Source: Actinorhabdospora filicis (GTDB lineage: Bacteria; Actinomycetota; Actinomycetes; Mycobacteriales; Micromonosporaceae). From it: DNA of 64,000 nucleotides. Location of the stretch: the NCBI RefSeq assembly GCF_030269765.1, contig NZ_BSTX01000001.1, forward strand, positions 1,867,370 to 1,931,369, read 5' to 3'. Numbering within the stretch: the stretch's first letter is position 1; each line of letters begins with the position of its first letter. A program made the position numbers and the translations under genes. This document shows positions 35,695 to 45,067 of this stretch, one piece after another. The notes beneath the pieces were generated by a model. It ran no database searches and was not told the origin of the DNA. It was given only the letters and a program-made list of their open reading frames with translations.

Positions 35695-36333
35695 ATGCAG
35701 ATTTCCGCGCCCTGGGGGCTCACCGCCTACGGCACCGGCACCGCCGTGGCGTCACCGGACCTCGCCCGCGTCCGCCTCGCCGCCGAACGCGTCGAACCCG
35801 ACGCCGCCGCCGCGTTCGGGGCCACCCGCCTGCGCGTCGCGGCGATCCGCGAAGCGATGCGCGCACACGGCGTCCCCGACGAGGCGGTGCAGGAATCCCG
35901 GCTGACGCTGTCCTCGGAGTACGAGGGCTACGGCATCGAGCGGAAGTTCCTCGGCTACCGCTGCGAGGCCGGATTCACCGTCGAACTCGGCGACCTGGAC
36001 ATCGTCGAGCCGATGCTCGTCGCGGTCACCGACGCCGGGGCCAACCGCGTGGACGAGGTGACCTACACCGTCCGGGACGCGGCCGCGCTGGCGTCCCGGG
36101 CGCGGTCCCTGGCGGTGTCGGCGGCGCTCACGCGCGCGTCCGAGCTCGCCTCGGCGTCCGGCGTCCGGCTCGGGGCGGTCCTGCACGTGGAGGACCTGGA
36201 CGCCGGGGACCCCGGGCCGGTGATGTACCGGATGGAGGCCATGGCGGCTCCGCCCATGCCGTCGGGAATGCAGCCGGGGGCGGTGTCGGTTCGCGCGTCG
36301 GTGCTGATGGGGTGGGCGCTGCTACGGGATTAG
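35695..36333 (+). CDS. SIMPL-domain (DUF541) protein
   Basis: A 212-residue protein matching the SIMPL family: GTGTAVASPDLARVRLAAERVEPDAAAAF, then GVPDEAVQESRLTLSSEYEG and a C-terminal VSVRASVLMGWAL. Unlike many members it lacks a signal peptide. The function is unknown. Its 3' end overlaps the converging membrane gene by 12 nt. No strong ribosome site is visible; it may be leaderless or weakly translated. Confidence 0.8.
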   Translation: MQISAPWGLTAYGTGTAVASPDLARVRLAAERVEPDAAAAFGATRLRVAAIREAMRAHGVPDEAVQESRLTLSSEYEGYGIERKFLGYRCEAGFTVELGDLDIVEPMLVAVTDAGANRVDEVTYTVRDAAALASRARSLAVSAALTRASELASASGVRLGAVLHVEDLDAGDPGPVMYRMEAMAAPPMPSGMQPGAVSVRASVLMGWALLRD

Positions 36334-37137
36334 GTGACGGAGATCGGGTGGGAGCTCGGCGCGGACGCGATCCGGCGTGGTGGGGTCGGACAGGCGGCAG
36401 CGGGTGGCACGGCGGATCCCCAGGAATATGACGAAGACCTGCGCGATCAGCGGACTGAGACCGACCGGGAAGCCCGGCGTGTCCGCCAGGATCCACACGA
36501 AGCCCGGCATGTACCCGAGGACCAGCAGGGTCCGGGCGTTCCCGAGGACCACCCCACTCGGCGCGTTCCCGCCGACGAGCTCTTGGGCCCGCGCGTACCG
36601 CGCCAGTACCCCGGGCGCGACGTCCGGGTCGTCACAGGCGTCGTGCAGCAGCCGGTGGACCCGCTCACCGAGGTGGCCCGGGTCGGCAACGGAAAGGTGG
36701 CCGTCCTCTTCCACGTAGGTGCGCACGATCGCCGCCTGCGCGTAGGCGTGCGCCAGGAGGTGGCGTCCCCGGCGAGCGGTGACGTAGGCGTCCCGGGTGG
36801 CGGTGAGCAGGCGACCGGCGAGTTCGGGCACGTCGCCGCCGATGACGGGCGTGGGCTCCGGCCGCTCCCGCAGCACCCGGAGCAGGCCCACGACGACGGC
36901 GAAGGCACAGACGCCATAGATCACCAGCTCGACCAGCCGGTCCAGGTCAATGACGTAGTAGAGGATCGCCGCCACCGCGAGATTCGCGGCCACGCCGAGC
37001 CACGGCACCCACCCGACCGGCGCGGCGAGCCTGGCGGCGGCGCGCGAGGCGTTTTGGATGAGGGTGACGCGGTAGCGGAGGGCGTCGCCGGGGTCGAGGC
37101 GGGCGAGGAGGGCGGCGGCGAGGGCTTCGGGGGTCAT
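36322..37137 (-). CDS. paralogue array gene 5: membrane protein, unknown
   Basis: A 271-residue protein, last of five in the minus-strand array. Hydrophobic segments lie at about residues 40-60 (GWVPWLGVAANLAVAAILYYV), 66-88 and 215-245 (TLLVLGYMPGFVWILAD, SPLIAQVFVIFLGI). It shares the array's plan of a short N-terminal helix, a membrane pair, a cytosolic helical middle with HAYAQAAIVRTYV and RLLHDACDDPDV, then a membrane segment. It lacks the C-terminal DREEALREI tail. The ATG overlaps gene 4 by ATGA. Confidence 0.7.
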   Translation of the reverse strand: MTPEALAAALLARLDPGDALRYRVTLIQNASRAAARLAAPVGWVPWLGVAANLAVAAILYYVIDLDRLVELVIYGVCAFAVVVGLLRVLRERPEPTPVIGGDVPELAGRLLTATRDAYVTARRGRHLLAHAYAQAAIVRTYVEEDGHLSVADPGHLGERVHRLLHDACDDPDVAPGVLARYARAQELVGGNAPSGVVLGNARTLLVLGYMPGFVWILADTPGFPVGLSPLIAQVFVIFLGIRRATRCRLSDPTTPDRVRAELPPDLRHLIP

Positions 37138-37970
37138 GGGCGGACCAGGTCGCGGAGGCCGGGGAAGGCTTCGGCGATCTCGCGGAGGGCCTCTTCGCGA
37201 TCCCGAGGACGCACACGCCAGCCCGCGACCGGGCAATCCGGCAGGGCCAGCTCCATTCCGGCGCCGATCGAGGCGGTGATCACCGGGCCGTACCCGAGGA
37301 CCATCACGTACGGGTGGTCGGGTCCGGCCACCGCCATCGTCATCCCCAGGACGCCGATGGCGGTCCAGACGAGGTTCATCCGGGACGGGGTGCTCACCAG
37401 CAGCAGTGCCCGGTCCAGGCGGGCGAGGGTGAGGCGGTCGCAGGACTCGTCGGTGGCGGTGCGGTGTACCAGCGAATGCAGCCATTGCGCGGCCCGTTTG
37501 CGCCGCCGGCCGAAAGGCGGTCGCGGCGGATCCGCGTCCGGCAGCTCGCCGCGAGCCTCCGCCCACACCCGCGCGGCGAACGCGCGGGCGTGCACGACGC
37601 GGCCGAGTGAGCGGTGCCGGGGCTTCAGCGCGCGGAATGCGGCGTCGACGGCGTCCATGAGCGCGTCGGGAGTCGCGTCCGGGACCGGCGCGGCCATCAC
37701 CGGGCGGCTCGGCCACCGCCCGACCACGATCACCGGTGTCACGACAAGGGCGAAGGCACCCATGCCCAGCAGAGCCTTGAGCGGCCAGGTCATGTCGGAC
37801 AAGCCGATGATGACCACCGCCGCCGTGACCAGCGCGGTGACGACGAGGCGTGCGATCAGGCCCGTCCACCGCGCCCTGGTGATCTCGGCGTCGGCGGCCG
37901 CGAGGTGCTCGCGCAGCTCGACCGCCCCCAGCCCCGCCGCGAGGCGGTCGGCTTCGGCGAAGTACCTCAC
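37134..37970 (-). CDS. paralogue array gene 4: membrane protein, unknown
   Basis: A 278-residue protein with a GTG start and GGAGG 4 nt upstream. It opens RYFAEADRLAAGLGAVELREHLAAADA. Two membrane helices follow (IARLVVTALVTAAVVIIGL and ALLGMGAFALVVTPVIVV), then a conserved middle with VHARAFAARVWAEARGELPDADPP, two weaker hydrophobic segments, and the tail PRDREEALREIAEAFPGLRDLV. It is closely related to gene 3. It overlaps gene 3 (GTGA) and gene 5 (ATGA). Function unknown. Confidence 0.75.
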   Translation of the reverse strand: MRYFAEADRLAAGLGAVELREHLAAADAEITRARWTGLIARLVVTALVTAAVVIIGLSDMTWPLKALLGMGAFALVVTPVIVVGRWPSRPVMAAPVPDATPDALMDAVDAAFRALKPRHRSLGRVVHARAFAARVWAEARGELPDADPPRPPFGRRRKRAAQWLHSLVHRTATDESCDRLTLARLDRALLLVSTPSRMNLVWTAIGVLGMTMAVAGPDHPYVMVLGYGPVITASIGAGMELALPDCPVAGWRVRPRDREEALREIAEAFPGLRDLVRP

Positions 37971-38843
37971 GAGACCTCCAGGTGGTCGCGGGCGATGAGC
38001 TCGCGGAGGCCCGGGAACACCTCGGCGATCTCGCGGAGGGCCTCTTCGCGGTCCCGGGGAGGCCACGACGAGAACGAGTGCGGGCAGGCGGGCATGGCGC
38101 CGTCCAGCACCGGCCTCATCAGGGACCCGAGCAGCCCACACACTCCGCCGCTCATCGCGGGTGAGAAGGCCGTCACCACAGCGCCCACGCCCACGGCAGC
38201 AACGCCGAAGGCGATCCAGGGCAGCCTCGCGCGCGGGCCGTGGTCCACCAGCAGCGAGGCGCGGTCCAGCCTGGCGAGCGTGGCTCGGCTGCGGTCGTCA
38301 TGGGACTCGCGGCCGGCCAGGTCATGGGTCAGGCCGTGCAGCCAGTGCGCTGCTCTGGCCCGCCGCCGGTCGAAGGGCCGGTGCGGCGGATCCGCGTCGG
38401 GCAGCTCGCCGCGAGCCTCGGCCCACACCTGTGCGGCGAACGCGCGCGCGTGCAGGACCGGGCCGAGTCGCCGATGGCGGGGCCGGAGGGCACCGAAGGC
38501 GTCATCGACGGCCGCCACGAGCGCGTCGTGGGTCGCGTCCGGCACGGGCTCGACCACCCCCGGCCTGCCGGGGCGGCGGGCCACCAGGAGCATCAGGGTG
38601 AGAAGGGCGGCGAACACGCCCGCTCCGAGCAGTGCTCTGAGCGGCCACGGCGAGTCCAGGCGACCGATGAGCATCACGGCGGCCGCCGCGAGTACGGCCA
38701 TGGTCGCGTACGCGGTCACGCCTCTCCACCGCGCTCTGCCCACGGCCGCGTCGGCGGCCGCGAGGTGCTCGCGCAGCTCGGTCTCCCCCAGGGCGGCAGC
38801 GAGGCGGTCGGCCTCGGCGAAGTACCTCACGAGACCTCCAGGT
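37941..38843. repeat. 43-bp near-identical direct repeat at starts of array genes 4 and 3
   Basis: 37941-37983 and 38801-38843 match at 42 of 43 bases, 860 bp apart. The block covers the ribosome site, GTG start and first codons of both genes and supports recent tandem duplication or gene conversion. Confidence 0.85.
37967..38830 (-). CDS. paralogue array gene 3: membrane protein, unknown
   Basis: A 287-residue protein, the nearest relative of gene 4: same RYFAEADRLAA start, ELREHLAAADA, LHARAFAAQVWAEARGELPDADPP and PRDREEALREIAEVFPGLREL tail. Membrane helices lie around AYATMAVLAAAAVMLIG, LLGAGVFAALLTLMLLV and IAFGVAAVGVGAVVTAF. The GTG start overlaps gene 2 by GTGA. The similarity with gene 4 extends to the DNA, with a 43-bp near-identical block at the starts. 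Confidence 0.75.
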   Translation of the reverse strand: MRYFAEADRLAAALGETELREHLAAADAAVGRARWRGVTAYATMAVLAAAAVMLIGRLDSPWPLRALLGAGVFAALLTLMLLVARRPGRPGVVEPVPDATHDALVAAVDDAFGALRPRHRRLGPVLHARAFAAQVWAEARGELPDADPPHRPFDRRRARAAHWLHGLTHDLAGRESHDDRSRATLARLDRASLLVDHGPRARLPWIAFGVAAVGVGAVVTAFSPAMSGGVCGLLGSLMRPVLDGAMPACPHSFSSWPPRDREEALREIAEVFPGLRELIARDHLEVS

Positions 38844-39294
38844 AGCCGCGCACGACGGGGTGCGGGAACGCCTCCGCGACGTCCCGGAGCACGGCCTCCC
38901 GGTCGGCGACCGGCTTCGTCGTCGCCCGGCACCATGGCTGCGGTGAATCGGGCTTGGGGATGTGGCCCGACACCAGCCGCAGCGCGTGGTCCAGTCGCGC
39001 GAGACGGCGGCGGGCGGTGTCCGGGTCGGGTCCGTCGAGCAGCTCGGCGGCGGTGTCGTGCAGGACGCGGTCGAGGCGGGCGACGGCGTCACCCCGGTCG
39101 GTGCCGGGTGGGGTGCCGGGGCCATAGAGCTGCCGGAGGCCGTCGTGGGTCTGCGCCCAGGCGCGGGCGGCGCAGGCGAGGGCGTGGACGAGCGGGCCGG
39201 GGCGGCGGGGTTGGGTGCGGGACACGTGCCACCGCAACTCCCCCAGCCCCAGCCCGGCGGCGAGGCGGTCGGCTTCGATGAAGCGGCGGGTCAT
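38827..39294 (-). CDS. paralogue array gene 2: short soluble member
   Basis: A 155-residue protein. It has the array's N-terminus (RRFIEADRLAAGLGLGELRWHV), then passes directly to a middle region (LVHALACAARAWAQTHDGLRQLYG, ARLDRVLHDTAAELLDG, ARLDHALRLVSGHI) and a DREAVLRDVAEAFPHPVVRGYLEVS tail. The membrane helices present in genes 3-5 are missing, consistent with an internal deletion. It overlaps gene 3 by 4 bp. Confidence 0.7.
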   Translation of the reverse strand: MTRRFIEADRLAAGLGLGELRWHVSRTQPRRPGPLVHALACAARAWAQTHDGLRQLYGPGTPPGTDRGDAVARLDRVLHDTAAELLDGPDPDTARRRLARLDHALRLVSGHIPKPDSPQPWCRATTKPVADREAVLRDVAEAFPHPVVRGYLEVS

Positions 39295-39385
39295 CCCGGG
39301 GCTCCGGGTACGGAGAAGGCGATCATGGCGGGCACTCCATGGGCGGTGGGCGGTACTTCACGTGGGCGGGGGCGAGCATACGGCC

Positions 39386-40345
39386 TCAGCGCATCAGCTC
39401 CCGCAGCACGGGATCGCCGCTCACCGAGAAGAGCCAGCGGGTGTGCGCGTCGTCGGCGCGGACGTCGAAGGCCGCGTAGCTCGACGGGGGGTACTCGTGG
39501 CAGGGGTCGAGGCGGGTCAGCTCGATCGCGCCGAGGCAGACCACGGCGGCGGCCAGCCCGAGGAGGCCGCCGAGGAAGGCGGCCACGAGCAGCGGCGGCA
39601 GCGTCACGACCAGACGAGCGGGCAGTCCACCGGGAGCACGCCAGGTGTAGCGGAGGACGTGGTCGGCGCGGGCGAGTATGCGCCGGCCCGCCGGGTGGTA
39701 CAGGGAGTGATACCAGTACTGGTGGACCATCCGGTGCGCGGTGGCGGCCACGTTCCAGCGCAGGCCGGTGGCCCGCATGGCGCGCATGGCGGGGCTCGCG
39801 TCATGACGTTCGAGAAAGGGGACACGCCCGAAGCGCTGGTAGCCCGCGCCCGGCGTGTACGGGGGGATCGCGCCCAGGTTGAGGACGTCCCAGGCTCGCG
39901 CCAGGCACGCGGCGGTGTGCGCGAGGCGGCCGCCGTGGGAGCCTTGCGCTCCGTGCGTGGCGAGGGCCACGCCGATCTCGCGGACGATCGCGGCCACGTC
40001 GCCCTCCGCCTCACCGCCGGGCTCCGGGGAGGGCGATGGGGGACGGGAGCGCAGGAACACCGCGGCGAGTGTGAGGGGGAGGACGGCCGCGATCCCCCAG
40101 AACCGGGCGTCGAGCAGGTGGCAGGCCGTCCCGGCCGCCAGGCCGAGGAACGCCAGGACGACGCGGGGTCCGGTGTCGAGGAGCCACCGCCGCACCGGGC
40201 GCAGATCGCGGGCGAGTAACTCCCGCAGCTCCGTCAGGGTCGCGTCCAGGACGCGGGTGCGCTCATCGCCCGCCTCGCCGCGTCGCAGCAGGATGATTGC
40301 GGCGGCGGCGAGCCGGTCGGCGTGGGCGAGGTCGGACACGGGCAT
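39386..40345 (-). CDS. paralogue array gene 1: membrane protein, unknown
   Basis: A 319-residue protein, first in the array, starting [16 protein letters not shown]. Hydrophobic helices lie at about residues 58-100 ([32 protein letters not shown]) and 240-275 ([27 protein letters not shown]). Between them is a cytosolic helical stretch with [16 protein letters not shown] and [32 protein letters not shown] 91-nt gap separates it from gene 2. It is divergent from the MidA-like gene. Confidence 0.7.
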   Translation of the reverse strand: MPVSDLAHADRLAAAAIILLRRGEAGDERTRVLDATLTELRELLARDLRPVRRWLLDTGPRVVLAFLGLAAGTACHLLDARFWGIAAVLPLTLAAVFLRSRPPSPSPEPGGEAEGDVAAIVREIGVALATHGAQGSHGGRLAHTAACLARAWDVLNLGAIPPYTPGAGYQRFGRVPFLERHDASPAMRAMRATGLRWNVAATAHRMVHQYWYHSLYHPAGRRILARADHVLRYTWRAPGGLPARLVVTLPPLLVAAFLGGLLGLAAAVVCLGAIELTRLDPCHEYPPSSYAAFDVRADDAHTRWLFSVSGDPVLRELMR

Positions 40346-40373
40346 CTCCCATCCGGCGTGCCAGACTCCCAGG

Positions 40374-41315
40374 ATGCTCCCCTGGCGCAAGGCCATCCGC
40401 GAGGCCCTCTACGGCGTCGACGGCTTCTACCGCCGCAACCGCCCGGCCGGGCACTTCCACACCTCCGCCAGGTCGCCGGTGTTCGCCGAGGCGATCCTGC
40501 GAGTGGTGAAGGAGCTGGACGCCGCGCTCGGCCATCCCGCGGAGTTCGACCTGGTCGATGTGGGCGCGGGCGAGGGCGAGCTGCTGACGGGCGTCCTCGA
40601 ACTGGCGGACGACGGGCTCGCCGCCCGACTCAGGCCGGTCGGAGTGGAGCTGCGACACCGCCCGGTGGGCCTGGACGCCCGCATCGGGTGGCGGGACGTG
40701 CCGCCGTCGCGGGTGACGGGCCTGATCACCGCGTGCGAGTGGCTGGACAATGTGCCGCTCGACGTCGTGGTGCGCACCGAAACCGGCGTCCGCCTCGAAC
40801 GCGTCGACGCGCACGGTGTCACGGAGCCCGGCGAGCCGGTCGCCGATCCGTGGCTGGACGCGTGGTGGCCCGACGGGGAACGCGCCGAGATCGGGCGCCC
40901 GCGCGACCTGGCGTGGGCGACACTGGTGTCCACAGTGGAGCGAGGGGCGGCGCTGGCGGTGGACTACGGGCACCTCAAGGCCGCGCGGCCCGCGCACGGC
41001 ACCCTCACCGGGTTCGCCCACGGGCGGCAGGTGCCGCCGGTGCCGGACGGCTCGCGCGACATCACCGCGCACGTGGCCATGGACGCCGTCGCGGCGGCGG
41101 GCGTGCGCGCCGGGGCCACGGCCACGAGCCTCGCCACGCAGCGAGAAGCCTTGCGGGGACTGGGTTTCAGCACGGAGAGGCCGCCGCTGGCGCTCGCCTC
41201 GGCCGACCCCGGCGGGTACCTGCGGGGCCTGTCGCGGACGGGGGAAGTCGCCGAACTGACCGATCCGGCCGGATTGGGTGCGCACTGGTGGCTCTTGCAG
41301 CGAGTAAGTTGCTGA
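40374..41315 (+). CDS. MidA/NDUFAF7-family SAM-dependent methyltransferase (COG1565)
   Basis: A 313-residue protein. [20 protein letters not shown] is the SAM motif. The family pattern continues with the [15 protein letters not shown] and [26 protein letters not shown] segments. Human NDUFAF7 dimethylates an arginine of complex I subunit NDUFS2, the NuoD homologue. Here the next gene, 2 nt downstream, is nuoD. That pairing supports the same activity: arginine methylation of the adjacent NuoD. The start ([14 protein letters not shown]) follows an AGGA site. Confidence 0.82.
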   Translation: MLPWRKAIREALYGVDGFYRRNRPAGHFHTSARSPVFAEAILRVVKELDAALGHPAEFDLVDVGAGEGELLTGVLELADDGLAARLRPVGVELRHRPVGLDARIGWRDVPPSRVTGLITACEWLDNVPLDVVVRTETGVRLERVDAHGVTEPGEPVADPWLDAWWPDGERAEIGRPRDLAWATLVSTVERGAALAVDYGHLKAARPAHGTLTGFAHGRQVPPVPDGSRDITAHVAMDAVAAAGVRAGATATSLATQREALRGLGFSTERPPLALASADPGGYLRGLSRTGEVAELTDPAGLGAHWWLLQRVSC

Positions 41316-41317
41316 GC

Positions 41318-42463
41318 ATGACGCGGGAGATGACCGTCGGCGTCGGCGCGGGCGCCGACCACCTCGACACCACCGAGATGGTCCTGAACATCGGGCCGCA
41401 GCACCCGTCGACGCACGGCGTCCTGCGGCTGAAGCTGAAGCTCGACGGCGAGCGGGTCACCGCGTGCGAGCCGGTCGTGGGCTACATGCACCGGGGCGCG
41501 GAGAAGCTGTTCGAGGTGCGCGACTACCGGCAGATCCTGATGCTGGCCAACCGGCACGACTGGCTCTCGGCGTTCTGCTCCGAGCTGGGCGTCGCGCTGG
41601 CCGTGGAGCGGCTGATGGGCATCGAGGTGCCGGAGCGGGCGGTGTGGCTGCGCACGGCGCTCGCCGAGCTGAACCGCGTCCTCAACCACCTGATGTTCCT
41701 GGGCTCCTACCCGCTGGAGATCGGCGCGATCACGCCGGTGTTCTACGCGTTCCGGGAACGCGAGGTGCTCCAGGGGGTCTTCGAGGAGGCCGCCGGTGGG
41801 CGCATGCACTTCATGTTCAACCGGATCGGCGGGCTGAAGGAGGAGGTCCCGGTCGGCTGGACGGGGCGCGCCCGCGAGGCGATCGGGCTGGTCCGCAAGC
41901 GGATGCCCGATATCGACAAGCTCATCACCCGCAACGAGATCTTCCTGGCCCGCACCAAGGGCGTCGGCGTGCTGACGCCGGAGAAGGCCGTCGCCTACGG
42001 GGTGAGCGGACCAGTCGCGCGGGCCTCGGGCGTCGACTTCGACCTGCGCCGCGACGAGCCGTACCTGGCCTACGGCGAGCTGAAGGTGCCGGTGGTGACG
42101 CGGACGGCCGGTGACTGCCACGCGCGCTTCGAATGCCTGCTGGAGCAGGTGTACGTCTCGCTCGACCTGGCCGAGGAGTGCCTGAACCGGGTGGACGCCA
42201 TCAGCGGGCCGGTGAACGTGCGGCTGCCGAAGGTCGTGAAGGCGCCCGAGGGGCACACCTACGCGTGGACGGAGAACCCGCTCGGCGTCAACGGGTACTA
42301 CCTGGTCTCGCGCGGGGAGAAGACGCCCTACCGGCTGAAGCTGCGCACCGCGTCCTACTCGAACGTGCAGGCCCTGGCCACGCTGCTGGAAGGCTGCCTG
42401 GTGCCCGACCTGGTGGCGGTGCTGGGCTCGATGTTCTTCGTGGTCGGCGACGTCGACAAGTAG
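41318..42463 (+). CDS. nuoD: NADH-quinone oxidoreductase subunit D-like protein (orphan NuoD2)
   Basis: A 381-residue 49-kDa complex I subunit homologue. It opens [27 protein letters not shown] and has [11 protein letters not shown] (R59 in HRG), then the family-typical [18 protein letters not shown] and C-terminal [14 protein letters not shown]. It is clearly a Complex1_49kDa protein. No other nuo genes flank it, so it is probably a second copy (nuoD2) with either an accessory role or assembly into a complex encoded elsewhere. It follows the methyltransferase gene by 2 nt. Confidence 0.92.
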   Translation: MTREMTVGVGAGADHLDTTEMVLNIGPQHPSTHGVLRLKLKLDGERVTACEPVVGYMHRGAEKLFEVRDYRQILMLANRHDWLSAFCSELGVALAVERLMGIEVPERAVWLRTALAELNRVLNHLMFLGSYPLEIGAITPVFYAFREREVLQGVFEEAAGGRMHFMFNRIGGLKEEVPVGWTGRAREAIGLVRKRMPDIDKLITRNEIFLARTKGVGVLTPEKAVAYGVSGPVARASGVDFDLRRDEPYLAYGELKVPVVTRTAGDCHARFECLLEQVYVSLDLAEECLNRVDAISGPVNVRLPKVVKAPEGHTYAWTENPLGVNGYYLVSRGEKTPYRLKLRTASYSNVQALATLLEGCLVPDLVAVLGSMFFVVGDVDK

Positions 42464-42475
42464 CGCTCCATCCAC

Positions 42476-43441
42476 TCAGGACGGCCAGCCGCGGTACTCC
42501 TCGTCCTCGCGACGGCGGTGGCGGCGCGGCTCCTGGTGGTACTGGGGCTGCGGGTACTGCTGCTGGGCGGCGCGCTGACGCTCGTGCTGCTGCCGGATCC
42601 AGAACGCCGAGGTGTCCTCTTTGGACAGCCGCGGCCCGGGGGCGTCGGTGCGCGGCTCCTCGTGGCGGCGCATGGCCTCGTCCCGGCGCAGCGCGTCGAT
42701 CCAGGCCTCGGTGCGCGGATCGTCCCCGGCGTGCCGGCTGCGGGGAATGCGGGTCTGGCGGGGATCGGGCGCGGGCACGGCCGGCTGGACGCTGGGGCCG
42801 CCCCGGGTGACCGGGTTGCGCGGCGCGGGCACCTGCGCGCGGGCGACCACGCGCTCGGGCTCCTCGGTGTGGCGATGCCTGCCGGAGGCGGGCGAAGAGG
42901 GCTGCCTGCCGGACGAGGGTGAGGGCGCGGGCGAAGGCGGGGGTGCGGGCGGGGGCGGCGGTACCGGAGGCGGAGTCGGCGCGGGCGGTTCGGCCCGCCG
43001 GGGCAGGTTCGCCGGGACCGCCCGCAGTAACGGCTGCTGGCCGGTGTGCAGGCCGTCCAGCGCGGTCCGGGTCTGCTGCACCGAGCCCAGGAGCCGGGCG
43101 CACATGTCGTCCACCACCAGTTTCAGGTCGCGGATCTCGGTGCGCGCGGTGACGATGGCGACGCGGGCGGCCTCATCGGCCTCGGCGGCGTCGCGGCGGG
43201 CCAGGGCCAGTTGCCGGGACAGGTCCTCGAAGGTCACGTCGGCGTCGGAGCGCAGGCCGACGGACAGTCCGATGAGGACGATCGAGGTCACCGCGAGCAG
43301 GACGGCGACGTCGGACGGACCACCACCGTCCTCCACCAACAGCACGCCCGCCGCCACCGGCGCGAGCCCCACCCCGCACCAGAAGAGCACCGCGAGCGCT
43401 CGTCCTCCCCGCCGCCTCGGCGTGGGCGTCGAGGGTGGCAT
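42476..43441 (-). CDS. membrane protein with coiled coil and proline-rich tail
   Basis: A 321-residue protein. Two membrane helices (LAVLFWCGVGLAPVAAGVLLV and VAVLLAVTSIVLIGLSVGL, residues about 15-62) precede a helical coiled-coil region (FEDLSRQLALARRDAAEADEAARVAI...). A long Pro-rich and then Arg/Gln-rich disordered tail (KEDTSAFWIRQQHERQRAAQQQ) follows. No enzyme signature is visible. It may be a structural or scaffold protein. It converges on nuoD with a 12-nt gap. Confidence 0.65.
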   Translation of the reverse strand: MPPSTPTPRRRGGRALAVLFWCGVGLAPVAAGVLLVEDGGGPSDVAVLLAVTSIVLIGLSVGLRSDADVTFEDLSRQLALARRDAAEADEAARVAIVTARTEIRDLKLVVDDMCARLLGSVQQTRTALDGLHTGQQPLLRAVPANLPRRAEPPAPTPPPVPPPPPAPPPSPAPSPSSGRQPSSPASGRHRHTEEPERVVARAQVPAPRNPVTRGGPSVQPAVPAPDPRQTRIPRSRHAGDDPRTEAWIDALRRDEAMRRHEEPRTDAPGPRLSKEDTSAFWIRQQHERQRAAQQQYPQPQYHQEPRRHRRREDEEYRGWPS

Positions 43442-43597
43442 AAGGCCAGACCATACGCCCGATTTCGGGGGAAGGGAAGGGTGAGGCGGGTGTCGGGTTC
43501 CCGGCTCGGGCGGATGATTGGGTCCACTGTCGACGGTGTCTTCGACCGTGCCCTTTCGGCACCCCCGCGGGCGGCGTCCCGGCGGTATCGTCGGCGC

Positions 43598-43873
43598 ATG
43601 TCGCCCCAAACGCGTCCCGCCACCTCCCGTGACGTCTCGGTGCTGTCCGGATTCGTGCTGTTCTGCGGCTTCGTCGCCGAGATCTGGTCGCTGGTCTGGG
43701 TGTTCACCGGCAACGACAAGGCCGTGCCGATCGCCATCGTCGGCATCGGCCTGGCCCTGTGCGGCATCGGGATCCGGCTGCACCCGGCCCGGTCTACGCC
43801 ACCCGCGCCCCTGCTCGCAGCACGGACCGCACCAGCGGCACCCCCGGCCGATACGCCAAATGGAGAGCGCTAG
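43598..43873 (+). CDS. small two-helix membrane protein
   Basis: A 91-residue protein with hydrophobic helices at about residues 15-36 ([22 protein letters not shown]) and 43-60 ([18 protein letters not shown]), then a Pro/Ala-rich tail. GGTATCGT lies about 12 bp upstream of the ATG with no ribosome site, so a leaderless transcript is likely. Its last 80 nt lie within the opposite-strand hutI gene. The coding call is moderate. Confidence 0.5.
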   Translation: MSPQTRPATSRDVSVLSGFVLFCGFVAEIWSLVWVFTGNDKAVPIAIVGIGLALCGIGIRLHPARSTPPAPLLAARTAPAAPPADTPNGER

Positions 43874-44954
43874 GCGCGTCCAGGACCACCAGGTCGGCCC
43901 GCGCGCCCGGCACCAGACGGCCGATGTCGGTGCGGCGCAAGGCCTTGGCGCCGCCGGCGGTGGCGGCCAGGATCGCCTCCGGGACGGTCATGCGCATCTC
44001 GCGGACGGCCAGGGCGATCATCAGCGGCATCGAGCTGGTGTAGCAGGACCCGGGGTTGCAGTCGCTGGCGATGGCCACGTTCACCCCGGCGTCGATGAGG
44101 CGGCGGGCGTCCGGATACGGCTGGCGGGTGGAGAACTCCACACCCGGCAGCAGAGTGGCCACAGTAGACGATGAAGCCAGGGCGTCGACGTCGGCGTCAC
44201 TGAGGAACGTGCAGTGGTCGGCGCTGGCCGCGCCCAGCTCCACCGCCAGCCGCACCCCCGGCCCCTCGGTGAGCTGGTTGGCGTGGACGCGCAGGCCCAG
44301 CCCGCGTTTGGCGGCGGCGGTGAGGATCTCGCGGGCCTGGTCGCCGTCGAAGGCGCCACGCTCGCAGAACACGTCGGCCCACTTGGCGTAGGGCGCCGCC
44401 GCGTCCAGCATCTCCCCGGCGGCCAGGGCCACGTAGGCGTCGGCGTCGGTGCCGGCGGGGACGACGTGCGCGCCCAGGTAGGTCGTCTCGGCGGTGAACT
44501 CGCGGGCCAGGCGCAGGCTGCGGGCCTCGTCGGCGACGGTGAGCCCGTAGCCGCCCTTGATCTCGATGGTCGTGGTGCCCTGCCGCAGGGCCTCCTCGAC
44601 GTGCCGGGCGGCGTTGGCGCGCAACTGCTCGTCGGAGGCGGCGCGGGTCGCGGCGACGGTGGTGCGGATGCCACCGGCGGCGTAGGGCTGCCCGGCCATG
44701 CGCGCGGCGAACTCGCCCGCGCGGTCACCGGCGAAGACGAGGTGGGCGTGGCTGTCGACGAAACCGGGCAGGACCGCGCCCCCCTCGGCCGACAGGCGCT
44801 CGTCGGCGTCCGGGGCCTGCGCGGCCGGGCCGATCCAGGCGACCTCGCCGTTCTCGACGACGAGCGCGGCATCGGTGAGGACGCCGGTGGGGCCCTCGCC
44901 GTGGGCGGGGTCGCAGGTGGAGAGTTCGGCGATGTCGGTGATCAGCAGGCTCAC
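43794..44954 (-). CDS. hutI: imidazolonepropionase
   Basis: A 386-residue amidohydrolase hydrolysing 4-imidazolone-5-propionate in histidine breakdown. Metal-site motif [13 protein letters not shown] is at about residues 66-78, then [22 protein letters not shown] and SDCNPGS, with the rest of the TIM barrel. It acts after HutU, whose gene is nearby on the same strand but separated by an opposite-strand gene. hutH and hutG are not in the window. Confidence 0.93.
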   Translation of the reverse strand: MSLLITDIAELSTCDPAHGEGPTGVLTDAALVVENGEVAWIGPAAQAPDADERLSAEGGAVLPGFVDSHAHLVFAGDRAGEFAARMAGQPYAAGGIRTTVAATRAASDEQLRANAARHVEEALRQGTTTIEIKGGYGLTVADEARSLRLAREFTAETTYLGAHVVPAGTDADAYVALAAGEMLDAAAPYAKWADVFCERGAFDGDQAREILTAAAKRGLGLRVHANQLTEGPGVRLAVELGAASADHCTFLSDADVDALASSSTVATLLPGVEFSTRQPYPDARRLIDAGVNVAIASDCNPGSCYTSSMPLMIALAVREMRMTVPEAILAATAGGAKALRRTDIGRLVPGARADLVVLDAPSALHLAYRPGVPLVRSVLRAGARVA

Positions 44955-45067
44955 GCCACGAGGGTAGCGGTCGCGGTGTGCGGGCCCGCCGGGACGCGCG
45001 GGGTCGCGCGGGGGTGACGGGACCCCCTACCTTGTGCAGCACCCCTCCCGCCGACCCGAGGTGCCCC

